NCBI GenBank assembly: GCA_023055425.1
Contig: JALGPY010000003.1
Span: 71,089,491-71,153,490 of the forward strand
DNA: 64,000 nucleotides
Origin: Linanthus parryae
Taxonomy: Eukaryota; Streptophyta; Magnoliopsida; Ericales; Polemoniaceae
Direction of reading: 5' to 3'
How positions within the stretch are numbered: position 1 is the stretch's first letter; each line of letters opens with the position of its first letter. Position numbers and translations under genes: made by a program. Below are positions 10,660-21,311 of the stretch, piece after piece. Below the pieces are notes generated by a model. That model was not told the origin of the DNA and did no database searches. It worked only from the letters and a program-made list of their open reading frames with translations.

Positions 10660-11160
10660 GATGCCGCGGTTTCACAATGTTGGAATAGTGAGAGAATTTG
10701 AGAGTGTTGAGTGAATTTGAGTGAGGAATAATGAGACAAATTGAGTATTTTGAGTGAATTTGAGTGAGGATGAATGAAATATTATGTGGGTATTTATAGA
10801 GAAGTTAGGGAGGGGTGAGTGCAAATAATCAAAAAATTAAAAAGTTAGTGTAAAACCAGCGAGATACCGTTGTGAACTCACCCAACGGGTGAAAAAGAAT
10901 TTGTGCAGTGATGTGAGGACGTAACGGTCCATTACCATTCGAATTTTTCGGTTAAACCGACCGATTTTGATTCTTGTTCCTTGCAAACTCGATTCGGTTT
11001 CCGATTCCGTGTGCGGTTATCGTGACCTATGACCGAGACGGGACCTTTAATATACGGTTTGGTGGCCAATTTCGGTTCACTCTCTTCGGTTCCGCTTAAC
11101 GGTTCTCCTTAATCGGTTAATTCGGGCCGGTTTTAACCGGAACCGAATTTGTTACCCCCG
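10660..11160 (-). mobile_element. 5' end of the decayed hAT element
   Basis: Upstream of the transposase fossil on the minus strand lies CTATAAATACCC (about 10789-10800), a plausible TATA box, and GAGTGAATTTGAGTGAG repeats of an untranslated leader. Further out, 10920-11160 is packed with CGGTTAAACCG and AACCGGAACCG words. These are subterminal motifs typical of hAT elements in which CGGTT/AACCG is repeated near the end. The outermost bases, read inward, are CGGGGGTAACAAATTCGG at 11160. The opposite terminus was not found. Confidence 0.55.
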
Positions 11161-11237
11161 ATCCGAAGTGCAACTCTACTCTAAGCGGACCAACCCTATT
11201 TTAATTCATAGAGGTTGTCCTTCATTTTACTTAAATA

Positions 11238-11489
11238 CTACCTCCATTTTCTTCTTTTTCTTTCTGGTTTGAATTTTCAACGGGTCACTTTCACTCGCTG
11301 ATTTGGATAGTAAAACGATATAATTTCTTGGCAATTTTTCCATGGTGTTGTAGAATTAAACTTATTCTACAAGACCAAGAAAATATTACCAAATTATTAT
11401 ATCGTTTTGATAATCAAATTACCATTTCAAAGTGACCCATTAAATAGTGACAAAAGTGATTGAGGAGGAAACAGGAGAAACTAAGGTAG
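11238..11489. mobile_element. Stowaway-like MITE, copy 1
   Basis: This 252-bp element begins CTACCTCCATTTTC and ends with the complementary GGTAG, with TA on both sides (11236-11237 and 11490-11491), as expected for Tc1/mariner-type Stowaway insertions. The interior is a long imperfect palindrome: GGGTCACTTTCACTCGCTGA and AAAACGATATAAT on the left reappear inverted on the right. It shares these internal words with the copy at 12052-12272. Confidence 0.72.
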
Positions 11490-11491
11490 TA

Positions 11492-12049
11492 GAATATAAC
11501 TTCCTAAGGTGAGCGTATATATGTGTGTGTATATATATATATATTACAATTCCAACCATATTCATTAATCACCAACAATGTGAATTTCAATTAATTAAAA
11601 GCCATGCAAAAACAAGTGTAGTTTCAAACAATTTCCAAACATTTGTACGCTCTAACATCACCAAAAATCGACTATTAAAGAGTCATTTTATCTTGAACAT
11701 CAAGAGCATGGGTAAAGACAGCAGCCAATCTATCATGGCAGAAGAATTTTTCTTCGAAAAAAATAGTGCCACAACTGCGACTAAAGGAGACATAGCAACA
11801 CACCTATGCGTTAGGTAACCCGCCTGGTTCGTTGGTGTATAACATTTGGTAAGATATAAAATTTAAAATTCAAATTTATTACACAATTTATAAGGATATG
11901 AATTACCTACAACCAAGGCTGTAGAATCTCATACTGCCTCATACAATGACTGTTATTTATCGGTCCACGTGGCGTATAAAATTAGAACTTGTAATTTTTA
12001 AAGGGAAGAACTTGCATATGTGAATTAATGCAATTGAAATTAAATTTAT
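11492..12049. other. Spacer between MITEs, no gene recognised
   Basis: It contains a GT/AT microsatellite (11517-11546) and an open frame of 97 codons at 11525-11818 that begins in the microsatellite, lacks any recognisable domain and is probably chance. Confidence 0.4.
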
Positions 12050-12051
12050 TA

Positions 12052-12272
12052 CTTCCTCCATTTTGCCAGACAGTTTCTATTTGGAATTTTACAACTATTG
12101 TGTCATTTTGACCCGGTGATTTAATAAGTAAAACGATGAACGAATTTGATACGCAAAACGATGCACGAAAAAATTGCCAAAAATCATATTGTTTAGCCAT
12201 TCAAATTACCATGTCAAAGTGATATGGTTACAGGTGGTAAAGTCAAATATGGAATTTTCTGGTGGGAGGAAG
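12052..12272. mobile_element. Stowaway-like MITE, copy 2, upstream of the LTP gene
   Basis: This 221-bp element has ends CTTCCTCCATTTTGCCAGA and the reverse complement of CTTCCTCCCACCAGA, flanked by TA at 12050-12051 and 12273-12274. Its interior (TGTCATTTTGACCCGGTGAT, GTAAAACGATGAACG) matches copy 1, so both belong to one family. Its right edge is about 300 bp upstream of the LTP TATA box, within promoter distance. Confidence 0.72.
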
Positions 12273-12575
12273 TAGTAGCAATTCAAATAGACAAGTTTTT
12301 AATTATTGTTTCAATTTAAATAAGCCAGTTCTCGTTTTTAATGCCAAGCAACAAATAGCAATCACCTTTCAAGGAATAGGAGCTCCTATGTATGAATTCA
12401 TCTCCATTACAGAAAAGATAAGTGTAACTGCTAAATTAATTTAAATTTATTGTAGACACATGTAAAATTAATTTGATTCATCATTCATAAATAATGTTTC
12501 ATTTTCATTATCAACATCATTAATGAATAAAATCTTCTTCATTTACAATCATGTTCAAATCCCTCACAAGAAGAT

Positions 12576-12583
12576 TATAAATA
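12576..12583 (+). promoter_or_regulatory. TATA box of the LTP gene
   Basis: TATAAATA lies 76 bp before the ATG at 12659. Transcription would start about 30 bp downstream (around 12610), giving a leader of about 50 bases rich in CA and A. Confidence 0.7.
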
Positions 12584-12658
12584 GCTCCATCCATCACAAT
12601 AAAACTCATATCAATACCATTCACAATCACTTTTGAATCACTCTTCCGTACAAAAAAA

Positions 12659-13291
12659 ATGGCACAACCCAAGATGACGATTTCTGCTGTTTTTGTTCTT
12701 GTTTTGGTTCTTATTCTGAACCCTACCAATGCAACAATCACCTGTAACGAAGCGGCTGAAGATCTATTTCCCTGTTTGTCATTTTTGACTGGGTCCGGTC
12801 CGGCAAGCCCTGACTCCCAATGTTGTGCTGGGGCACAGAAATTGGACAAGATCGCGGCAGGTTCAAAACCTGACCTCGTCGCTCTTTGCCAATGCCTCAA
12901 GCAAGCAATTAATGTGTTCCCGGTCAACATTGATCGTGCCAATGAGCTCATCACAGATTGCAAACTTTCGTTGAAATTCAAAATCAGTCCCGACCTTGAT
13001 TGTTCCAAGTAATCTCTCTTTTCTCTAAATCTTCTTTATGATGTTTTCCGCTTTTACACATGTTTTCTTGAGGTCTGCCTAGACGTTGAGATGTGGCGCA
13101 TTTCCTTTATTTTGAGCGTTTTATTTAATATACATTTTGAGTAACAATTATAAGAATACTAGACAGTTACTTTTTTACTTATTTAGTTTTTTGCTTAAAA
13201 GGTATCAGTAATATTTTTCTTTTCCTTTGGCTATGATAAATGTTGCTTGTACCTTTTAGTCTTATTATTGCTATATTTGTGCAGGCTATGA
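12659..13291 (+). CDS. Non-specific lipid transfer protein, type 1-like (two exons)
   Basis: This small secreted protein of the prolamin superfamily carries fatty acids or other lipids across the apoplast and is linked to cuticle formation and defence. The product starts with a 25-residue signal peptide (MAQPKM, then a Val/Leu-rich core, probably cut after NA). The mature part has all eight cysteines in the nsLTP order: C29, C39, C55-C56, C77-x-C79, C101 and C115. The spacing is C-x9-C-x15-CC-x20-CxC-x21-C-x13-C, closest to type 1. Read without splicing it stops at 13012, after SK. A GTAATC donor at 13009 and a TTTGTGCAG acceptor at 13284 suggest a 276-bp intron (13009-13284), after which the last codons are AAG CTA TGA. 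That gives 118 residues ending SKL. An intron just before the stop is common in this family. The ATG has a good AAAAAATGGC context and a TATA box upstream. It is the only intact ordinary host gene in the window. Confidence 0.93.
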
Positions 13292-13578
13292 TGAAAAGGA
13301 ATCACTGAGAAGAAAGGCAAACGATTAGACGTAGCTAATGAGTAAAATCAAATGTTCCCGGAAAATAATTATGTAATTGTTTTTCTATTTCTAAAAATCG
13401 AATAAGAATAACCATTTTAAGGGTGTTATATTGACTTAGGCAAGGACATTGCATTGATTTGTGGGGAGAAGTCTCACATGAGGCATTTAAGATGAAAAAA
13501 AAAGTGCCCCGAGCCATTCTATTAATTGTTAATTGATAATTGGCTTTAAAATCGAATCATGTGAGCTTCAGGCAAAGG
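13292..13578 (+). other. 3' flank of the LTP gene
   Basis: Probable 3' untranslated region and downstream flank. AATAAT-like and TATGTAATTG words near 13364-13380 could serve polyadenylation. Nothing else was recognised. Confidence 0.35.
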
Positions 13579-14083
13579 TAGGGATGACAATACGGTTCGA
13601 TCCGAGTTCCCAGTCGAATGGGTCGGGTCCAAATCCAAAAAGCCATATGCGGTCGGATTTAAATCTGGATTTGGATCTGACCCGATCCGTGTATATGTGC
13701 TATACAAGTTTATCCATATTTTGTCCACGCGTGCACTTTCAAAGAAGAATACAACAATAACTCTAACCCACAAAATATTTCTTTTGAGTTTTCAACTTCT
13801 TAACTTACGAACATGCATAAGCGCTGACAATAGTGTTTATTTTTTACGGTACTTTTGCATTTTGTTGCAAACACGAACAGATCCGATCCGGCTTCGATCT
13901 AGCCACATAATATATGGATCTCCAGACCTGATTTGGATCAGCTAAATGAAACTCGATCCGACCTCATCCGAATTCGGAGACGATTCGAACGGATCTGTAC
14001 CAGATCTGATTCACACTCCTCTTGACAAGATCTTGATCGGGAAGGGACTGATACGATCCGAATTCGACTAGTTGCAATCCCTA
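13579..14083. mobile_element. hAT-like MITE rich in GATCCGA words
   Basis: This 505-bp interval has inverted ends TAGGGATGACAA at the left and TAGGGATTGCAA at the right (reverse complement), a terminus typical of plant hAT MITEs. GGATCCGA/TCGGATC-type words are repeated near both ends. The flanking octamers GGCAAAGG and GACAGAGC agree at 5 of 8 positions, a possible decayed duplication. Confidence 0.5.
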
Positions 14084-14559
14084 GACAGAGCAACCACGTG
14101 AATAGTCAAACATGTGAATCCCAGGCCAGATCCAACATACAATGGATTCCTAAAATTTGCTCAATTTTATTTTGACTATTTTTGCCTTGCGCGAGTTGCG
14201 ACGAGCCGACTTTGATTGTTGAAGCGTCGTAAGAGATATATAGAACTAAAGGTATAGAAAAGTTGTAGTATTACACTATATTTTTGAAAAATTGATTTTA
14301 TCACTTAATATTGCACTTAATAGTATGCAATAGCTTCTTTGGTTAACCGTTCAATCTCGATTTAATTACAAATTTATAGCTAGATATACATGTTATGACA
14401 CACTGCCGAAGAAAATATGTAATTTTGATTCAGTATCATGTGATGATGTTAGAACTTCAAATAATATATTTTTCCATAAACCATTAACAAATAGTAAATT
14501 AATATATTTTTTGCCATAAAACATACTTGTTTTCGTCACAGCAAATAGTATGCATACAC
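14084..14559. other. Spacer without recognised features
   Basis: AT-rich DNA between the hAT-like MITE and the relic copia LTR. No convincing gene or repeat was seen. The outer limit of the relic LTR may lie inside this stretch. Confidence 0.35.
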
Positions 14560-14795
14560 AAGAAACTGAAAAGAACAAAATATTTATTAGGGTAATTACT
14601 TTGAAGGTTGAATGCGTTGATGTATTTCCAATCACCCTTGGTCCGTATTTATACAAGAGGAGTGATTTACATACAAAGTATAATCAGCTAAATTAGGAAA
14701 TGGACAATTACAACGTAATAGTCGATCCCATAGATCATGGGAGAATCAACATAAATCATGCAAGAGATAATAGAAGATTATCTTATCCCTTCACA
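14560..14795 (-). mobile_element. 3' LTR of a relic Ty1/copia element
   Basis: On the minus strand a TACTGGGGCG purine-rich tract is followed at 14795 by TGTGAAGGGATAAG, a TG start directly after the relic pol gene. Inside is TTGTATAAATACGG, a TATA box typical of short copia LTRs. The far end is not sharply defined. Confidence 0.5.
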
Positions 14796-15273
14796 CGCCC
14801 CAGTAAGATGGAGGATACGTCGGAGACTCTAATCTTAGATCGCAGATGAAGAAATGGTTTGCCCCAAGCGGTTTAGTGAGTGTATCTGCTAGTTGCTGTT
14901 GACTGAGAACATGTCGCACATGAAGTTTGGTTGTCGTAATAAGGTTGCGGACGAAGAAATAGTCCAGCTCGACATGCTTCATGCGAGAGTGGAAGAATTG
15001 ATTCTTGCATACATATGTGACGATGAGATTGTCGCACAACAAGGCGGGCGAACCAGTTAGAAGAATTCCAATTTCTTGAACCAAGTGTTGAGTGACCACC
15101 CCAATAATCATCTGAGAAGGAAGACAGCTCCATTCGCGCCCCCGGTCACATATAGAGGCCATGGCATACGGTGCCTTTGAGATAAAGAAGTACTTGCTTT
15201 ACGGCCAGTCACTGCGAAGGTAGAGGGCCATGAAGGAACTGCGAGAGCCGGTTCACCACAAAGGAGATGTCTA
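14791..15273 (-). pseudogene. Relic Ty1/copia RNase H fragment
   Basis: The minus strand encodes the C-terminal RNase H region of a copia polyprotein. It includes LAVKQVLLYLKGT (15210-15170), then LVQEIGI, LLCDNLIVTYVCKN, HSRMKHVELDYFFVR and QQLADTLTKPLG. Relatives carry a longer stretch between the DADWAG motif and the TEAEY active-site block. Here that part is missing, so there is an internal deletion, together with frame changes. The upstream part of the element is cut off at 15274, where the LTR of element B begins. Only a fossil of about 130 codons remains, unrelated in detail to the Angela-like copies to the right. Confidence 0.75.
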
Positions 15274-15922
15274 TGTTGGGCTTTGACGTAGGTTACGCAG
15301 CGGAAGAAACAAAAAATTTCCTACTCAAAGCCCACCAAGGATCACAGGAAGAGCCATCATAACATGATAAGAGCATAGAAGATGTGTACCTTAGTTTCGG
15401 AGATCACACGAAGAATAGTGTCTTCGTCTCTACGAATATCAACACCTTAGATTCTTGATTGGATTCCTTCTTACCGCGATGTGCTAGCAACGGAAGAAGG
15501 AGGAAGAGATCACGCAAACCGAGGAGGTGGCCGCGCCTATAGGGAGGCCAACGGCGTTGGGTAGGGGGACGGGTGGGAGCTTCAGCTCCTTCCTTCCTTC
15601 TCTCTCTCTCTCTCTTGCTTTGTTATGTTCTCATAATAATGACTTGTTTTGAGAATTAACAAGCTACAGTTCCATTATATAGTAATAAATCTTTATTAAC
15701 TACATAACAGCCCCAATACTAATCATGTCCTTACATGGATTAGCCCACTTGAAAATTAGTCCTACTAAGTTTGCTTGTGGTTGAGTTATGATCCTTTTAT
15801 TAATTATTTCAACTAATTAATACCTACATCCAATTTAATCCATCCATTGTGTGACCCCATAGGTTTCTACTTAGTTGGTAGTAACTTATTACTAACATGG
15901 AGCGGTGTCTAGCAACACATCC
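15274..15922 (-). mobile_element. Element B, 3' LTR, segment 1 of 3
   Basis: The plus-strand text starts TGTTGGGCTTTGACGTAGG and closely matches the other B LTR at 57042 onward (shared CCACCAAGGATCACAGGAAG and CATAACATGATAAGAGCATA). It is interrupted after ...AACACATCC by element A. The LTR resumes at 46749, giving about 1.4 kb in all. Confidence 0.85.
15918..15922. repeat. Target-site duplication CATCC of element A, left copy
   Basis: CATCC precedes the first A LTR and recurs at 46749-46753 after the last A LTR. The uninterrupted B LTR at about 57677 reads AACACATCCATGCC, confirming the target site. Confidence 0.88.
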
Positions 15923-17346
15923 TGTAGGGTTTTGATTCATGGATCGCGCAAACGGAAGCATAATCAAACAAACAACCATGCAAAACCCTCCAAGGATCAC
16001 AAGTCTAGATGCATAAGGATAGTGAAGGTAAGAAATCATAAACACACCTTTGGGTTCTCCTTGATGACTTCAAACGCGAATAGTGTCACGTTCTCTATAG
16101 TTGATCCACGCCTAGAGTTGATCCTAGATCTCCAATCTCCTTGGTGCTATCCCGGAATGAGAGGAGGGTGAAGGAATCACGCAAAACGAGGCACAAAGAG
16201 GGGGTTCAGCCCTCTTGTGGCGTCGGGGACGAGGGGCGGCGGCAAGGGGGCGGCGTCCTCCTTGTTGCTTGCTCTCTCTCTCCTTTGTTCTCTCCCACTC
16301 TTGTTATGTTCTCTTTAGAGCATAAGTTATGAGGAAGGAAGGAAGGAGGGTCCTTTATATAGTCCAACAACTCCTTGTTAACTACCTAAAGGACTTATTC
16401 TAGTCCTACTAGAATTCAATTTAGTCCCTTCCTTGCAAATTAGTCCCTACTAAGTTTGCAAGGGTTTGCAAAGTGATCCTTCTAATTAATCCAATTAATT
16501 AATTCCAAATCTAGTACAACTCTATATAGCGTGTGACCCCATAGGTTCTATCTAGTTGGTAGCAACTATTTGCTAATATGGAGCGGTTTCTAGCAAAACA
16601 TCCATTCTAGCCAACTAATAGAATAGTCATCTAGACAACCTTGTACAAGTAATTGTCTCATCCCTTTGCCTCAATATACGGATTGGACACGAGACATACA
16701 AGTCACACTCGTATATCCAATCCCTAGTTTCTCGATCCATGGAATAGCCTTATTCGTGCAAATAACATCAATATCCCATATATTGATTTATTTGAGTCTG
16801 GCCAGACATTCTATAAGCACTATCCTCGAGTGGCCTAGGATATTTGCTCCCGTTATTTGGGAGGGGCAAATCCTCTCTACGTCCACTACGATCTCTAAGC
16901 TTGCTTCTCATTGTATCCAGTTCACGCCTTTATAACTACCCAGTTACGGTGTAGCGTTTAACGCTACCAAGATCACAATGATCCACAACTAGAATATCTA
17001 GTGACTTCAAGTCTAAGGATGACAATACCATTGTACCCGAGAAGCACTTGTGACTCAACATAACGTGTATGTAGCCTTCTCGGTGATGGGTCAATCCAGT
17101 GCAACATTCCGTAATGCACACCTATGTGTTGGATCGTGATATCTCCATATCAATCCAACCCCATACTAGTCTATAGATGATTGTCCCATTTAATCATTAT
17201 ACTTGACTAGGGATATTTAAGATAAACAACACGATTGTAAATCTAAGGACTTCATTATATTAAATATCCAATAAATAATAAATGAATTTCTAGCCAAATA
17301 CAAATTCATACTAAACTAGATTGCCTCTGGGGCATCTATTCCAACA
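15923..17346 (-). mobile_element. Element A, left LTR (3' LTR), 1424 bp
   Basis: On the minus strand it runs TGTTGGAATAGATGCCCCAG ... AAAACCCTACA. This start, the GGCAAT that follows and the 1.4-kb length resemble LTRs of the Angela/BARE group of Ty1/copia. CTATATAAAGG on the minus strand at 16352-16362 is the TATA box. It is one of three A LTRs of exactly 1424 bp (others at 38260 and 45325). Confidence 0.9.
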
Positions 17347-17361
17347 GTCTCCCACTTGCAC
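17347..17361 (-). other. Polypurine tract of element A copy 1
   Basis: GTGCAAGTGGGAGAC on the minus strand directly abuts the LTR start TGTTGG. This is the plus-strand priming site used in reverse transcription and a hallmark of this copia group. Confidence 0.8.
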
Positions 17362-20300
17362 TAGAGCCAATCTGGCGCATCTCGTATGCCCATACTCCTA
17401 GTGTGCCCTTCATGCTTCCACTGCGTGAGAGGCTTCGTAAGCGGGTCTGACAGATTATCATCTGTAGGAATCTTGCATATCCGAACGTCTCCTCTATCGA
17501 TAATATCTCGAATAAGATGAAACTTCCTGAGCACGTGCTTGGACTTCTGGTGCGATCTTGGTTCCTTTGATTGCGCGATCGCCCCAGTGTTGTCACAGAA
17601 CAACTCCACTGGATCCGCAATGCTAGGGACCACACCAAGTTCAGAAACAAACTTTCTGATCCAAACAGCTTCCTTTGCTGCGCCATTTGCAGCAATGTAC
17701 TCAGCCTCTGTTGTAGAATCAGCTACCGTATCTTGCTTGGAACTCTTCCAGCTCACCGCTGCTCCATTCAGGCAAAACACATATCCCGACTGTGATCTAA
17801 AGTCATCTCTATCGGTTTGGAAGCTTGCATCAGTGTAACCCCTTACACGCAACTCTTCCTCACCGCCAAACATCAAGAAAGCATCCTTAGTTCTTCTCAA
17901 GTACTTTAGGATGTTCTTGACAGCAATCCAGTGACTCTCACCTGGATTGGATTGGTATCTGCTTGTCATACTCAAGGCATATGACACATCTGGTCTAGTA
18001 CATAACATGGCGTACATGATGGATCCTATGGCCGAGGCATAGGGAATCCTACTCATGCGTTCCTTCTCAATCTCATTGGAAGGACAACCACTCTTCGAAA
18101 GAGTGACTCCATGTGACATGGGCAAGAATCCCTTCTTGGAATCTTGCATGTTGAACCGTTTCAACACCTTGTCAATATATGTACCTTGACTTAGGCCTAG
18201 CAACCTCTTAGATCTATCTCTATAGATCTTTATACCGAGTATATAGGCTGCTTCCCCTAAGTCCTTCATTGAGAAACACTTTCCTAGCCAATCTTTCACA
18301 GATTGCAGCATGGGAATGTCGTTTCCAATGAGTAGTATGTCATCCACATACAAGACCAGAAAAGCTATAGAGCTCCCACTAACCTTCTTGTAGACACAAG
18401 ACTCATCTTCGTTTCTGATGAAGCCAAACTCTTTGACCACTTCATCAAAACGTCGATTCCAACTCCTAGAAGCTTGCTTTAATCCATAAATGGATCGTTG
18501 CAGCTTACAGACTTTGTTGGCTTGCTTTGGATCTTCAAAACCCTCTGGCTGTATCATATACACATCCTTGAGGAGATTCCCATAAAGGAATGCTGTTTTG
18601 ACATCCATCTGCCAAATCTCATAGTCGTAGTATGCTGCAATTGCAAGTAGGATTCGGATGGATTTGGCCATTGCGACTGGTGAAAAGGTTTCATCATAGT
18701 CAATACCATGAATCTGTCTGAATCCTTTAGCCACCAATCGACCCTTGTAGGTAATCACATTACCATCCATGTCGATCTTCTTCTTGAAGACCCACTTGCA
18801 CCCTATGGGTCGCGCCCCATCAGGTGGTTCCACCAAAGTCCATACTTTGTTGGTATACATGGATTCCATCTCGGATCTCATGGCTTCAAGCCACTTCTGC
18901 GAGTCTGGGCCATTCATGGCCTCCTCATAGGTAGTAGGCTCATCATCTATGAGCATCGTGTCACCGGAATCAGTTACGAGAAGTCCGTACCTCTCGGGTT
19001 CCTAGCGCACTCTACTAGATCTACGAAGCTCTTGTGTTACCTGAACAGGTGGATCCACAACTGCTTGTGATTCCTGTTCATGTTCCATAATTGGCTCAGT
19101 GATTTGTGGTTCTTGAACTTCTTCAAGTTCTACATTCCTCCCACTTGCTTCTTTAGAGACAAACTCTCTTTCTAGAAACACGCCGGTCCGAGCAACAAAT
19201 ACTTTGTTCTCGGTTGGATTGTAGAAATAGTATCCCTTAGTTTCCTTAGGGTACCCCACAAATTTACACTTATCCGATTTAGGCCCTAGCTTGTCTGATT
19301 GTAAACGTTTTACATAGACATCGCAGCCCCAAATCCTCATGAACGACAGTGTGGGACGCTTCCCACTCCACATCTCATATGGTGTCTTCATGACTGATTT
19401 AGATGGAACACGGTTAATGGTGAAAGCTGCACTTAATAGAGCGTAGCCCCAAAATGATAATGGAAGATCGGTTTGACACATCATAGACCGAACCATATCC
19501 AATAGGGTTCGATTCCTCCTCTCGGACACGCCATTCCATTGTGGCGTTCCGGGTGGAGTGAGTTGGGACACAATCCCACACTCTCTAAGATAGTCGTCAA
19601 ACTCTTGGCTCAAGTATTCTCCTCCACGATCCGATCGTAGAGCCTTGATACTTTTGCCAAGTTGCTTCTCTACTTCATTCTTGAATTCTTTGAACACTTC
19701 AAAGGATTCGGATTTTGCCCTCATAAGGTACACAAATCCATATCTACTGTAATCATCAGTAAACGTAATGAAGTAGACATAACCACCCCTGGCAGGCGTG
19801 GCAAATGGCCCACACACATCGGTATGTATGAGCGCCAATTGCTCACTAGTCCTCTCACCTTTCTTATTGAAAGGGGACTTTGTCATTTTTCCCAATAAAC
19901 AAGCCTCACATGTCTCATATGATTCAAAATCAAATGAGTCTAGTAATCCATCCTTATGGAGTCTAGATACACGTTTCTCATTTATGTGGCCTAAACGACA
20001 ATGCCATAAATAAGCAGGATTTAAATCATTTATTTTAATCCGCTTGGTATTAATGTTGTAGACAGGATTGCTTAGATCAAGGACATAAAGTCCATTAAAT
20101 AATTGCGCACTAAAATAGTGAATATTATTCAAATAAAAGGAACAACAATTGTTCTTTATTGAAATAATAAAACCTTCCTTGTCCAAACAAGAAATAGAAA
20201 TAATGTTTCTGCTCATAGCAGGCACAAAATAGCAATTATTTAATTCTAAAACTAATCCGGAAGGCAGAGATAGCTCGCACACGCCTATGGCCAACGCAGC

Positions 20301-21311
20301 AACCTTTGCTCCATTCCCAACGCGCAGATCTACCTCCCCTTTAGCCAATCTTTTACTTCTCTTTAGATCCTGCATATTTTGACAAATATGAGATCCACAT
20401 CCAGTATCTAATACCCATGATGTAGAGACAGTTAAATTGACATCTACAACAAAAATACCTGGTGGTGGTGGAATCACTATTCCAAGCCTCTTGTCCTCCA
20501 GATATTTTGGGCAGTTCCTTCTCCAGTGTCCAGGTTGACTACAGTAGTGACATTCACCCTTAGTCACGACCTTGGCAATGGCACCAACAGGCTTAAGGGC
20601 TTGTTCCTTGGACTTGGCAACTGACTTGCCTTTGCCCTTGGAGGAAGAGGCAAACTTTTTGCCCTTTCCTTTATGTACCATCATAATGGCCTTGCCCTTA
20701 CCCTTTTTGATGCTCTGTTCAGCCGTCCTCAACATGTTGAGCAAATCTGGCAGTGGTTTAACGATCTCGTTCATGTTATAGTTCATAATGAACTGTCCAT
20801 AACTCTCGGGCAACGATTGCAACACGAGATCGGTTGCCAACTCTTGGCCGACCGGGAACCCAAGCCGGGCGAGATTCTCCAAGTATCCGATCATTCGGAG
20901 TACGTGGGGTCCCACCGGGTTCCCTTCTGCCAGATGACATTTGAACAGTGCCTTTGAGACCTCATACCTCTCTACCCTCGCCTGCTCTTGGAAGAGCTGC
21001 TTTAGATGTTCGATCATATCGACAGCATTCATGTTCTCAAGTTGCTTCTGAAGCTCAGAGGTCATGGTGCAAAGCATTAGGCAGGCCGCATCATTAGCGT
21101 CATCAACACGCTTTTGATACGCCTTTAAGGCAGCAGGTGTCTGATTCTCTGGACCTTCTGGAACATGCTCCTCTATTGCGTACAGTTTCTTCTCTTGCTT
21201 GAGAACAATTCTCAAGTTTCTGTACCAATCAAGAAAGTTGGTTCCAGAGAGCTTGTCCTTCTCAAGGACAGATCGTAGGGAATGTTGTGAACTCGATGAG
21301 TTGTTTGCCAT
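17361..21311 (-). pseudogene. Element A copy 1 gag-pol (Angela-like Ty1/copia), one nonsense mutation
   Basis: This is one 1317-codon frame with a single internal stop. I chose the ATG at 21311 (MANNSSSS) over one ten codons upstream because copy 2 and element B share it. In order: gag with LSGTNFLDWYRNLR near residue 20; a CCHC knuckle CHYCSQPGHWRRNC at about 253-267; protease LDTGCGSH near 300; integrase zinc region beginning LWHCRLGH near 433; catalytic core with HTDVCGPF, RSDRGGEY and NGVSERRNRT; reverse transcriptase with YVDDILLIGND near 987; and RNase H with ADSTTEAEY near 1200. Gag, protease, integrase, RT, RNase H is the copia order. A TAG at about 19003, where copy 2 has CAG, splits it. 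The leader upstream is interrupted by element C, so this copy could not be transcribed normally. Confidence 0.92.

Noticed and set aside
11525..11818. Possible 97-residue protein gene.
   Set aside because: It starts within an AT/GT microsatellite, has no domain, no promoter context and no splice signals that would extend it.
12520..13008. 162-codon minus-strand frame over the LTP gene.
   Set aside because: It is the mirror of a well-supported 8-cysteine LTP gene and has no recognisable domain.
15905..16332. Plus-strand frames that recur at 38269-38669 and 45334-45734 as if a conserved small protein.
   Set aside because: They lie inside the three A LTRs and recur only because the LTRs are copies of each other.
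18956..19005. Apparent frameshift or two-gene arrangement in A copy 1 pol.
   Set aside because: Both parts are in the same frame and copy 2 has CAG where copy 1 has TAG, so it is a simple nonsense mutation.
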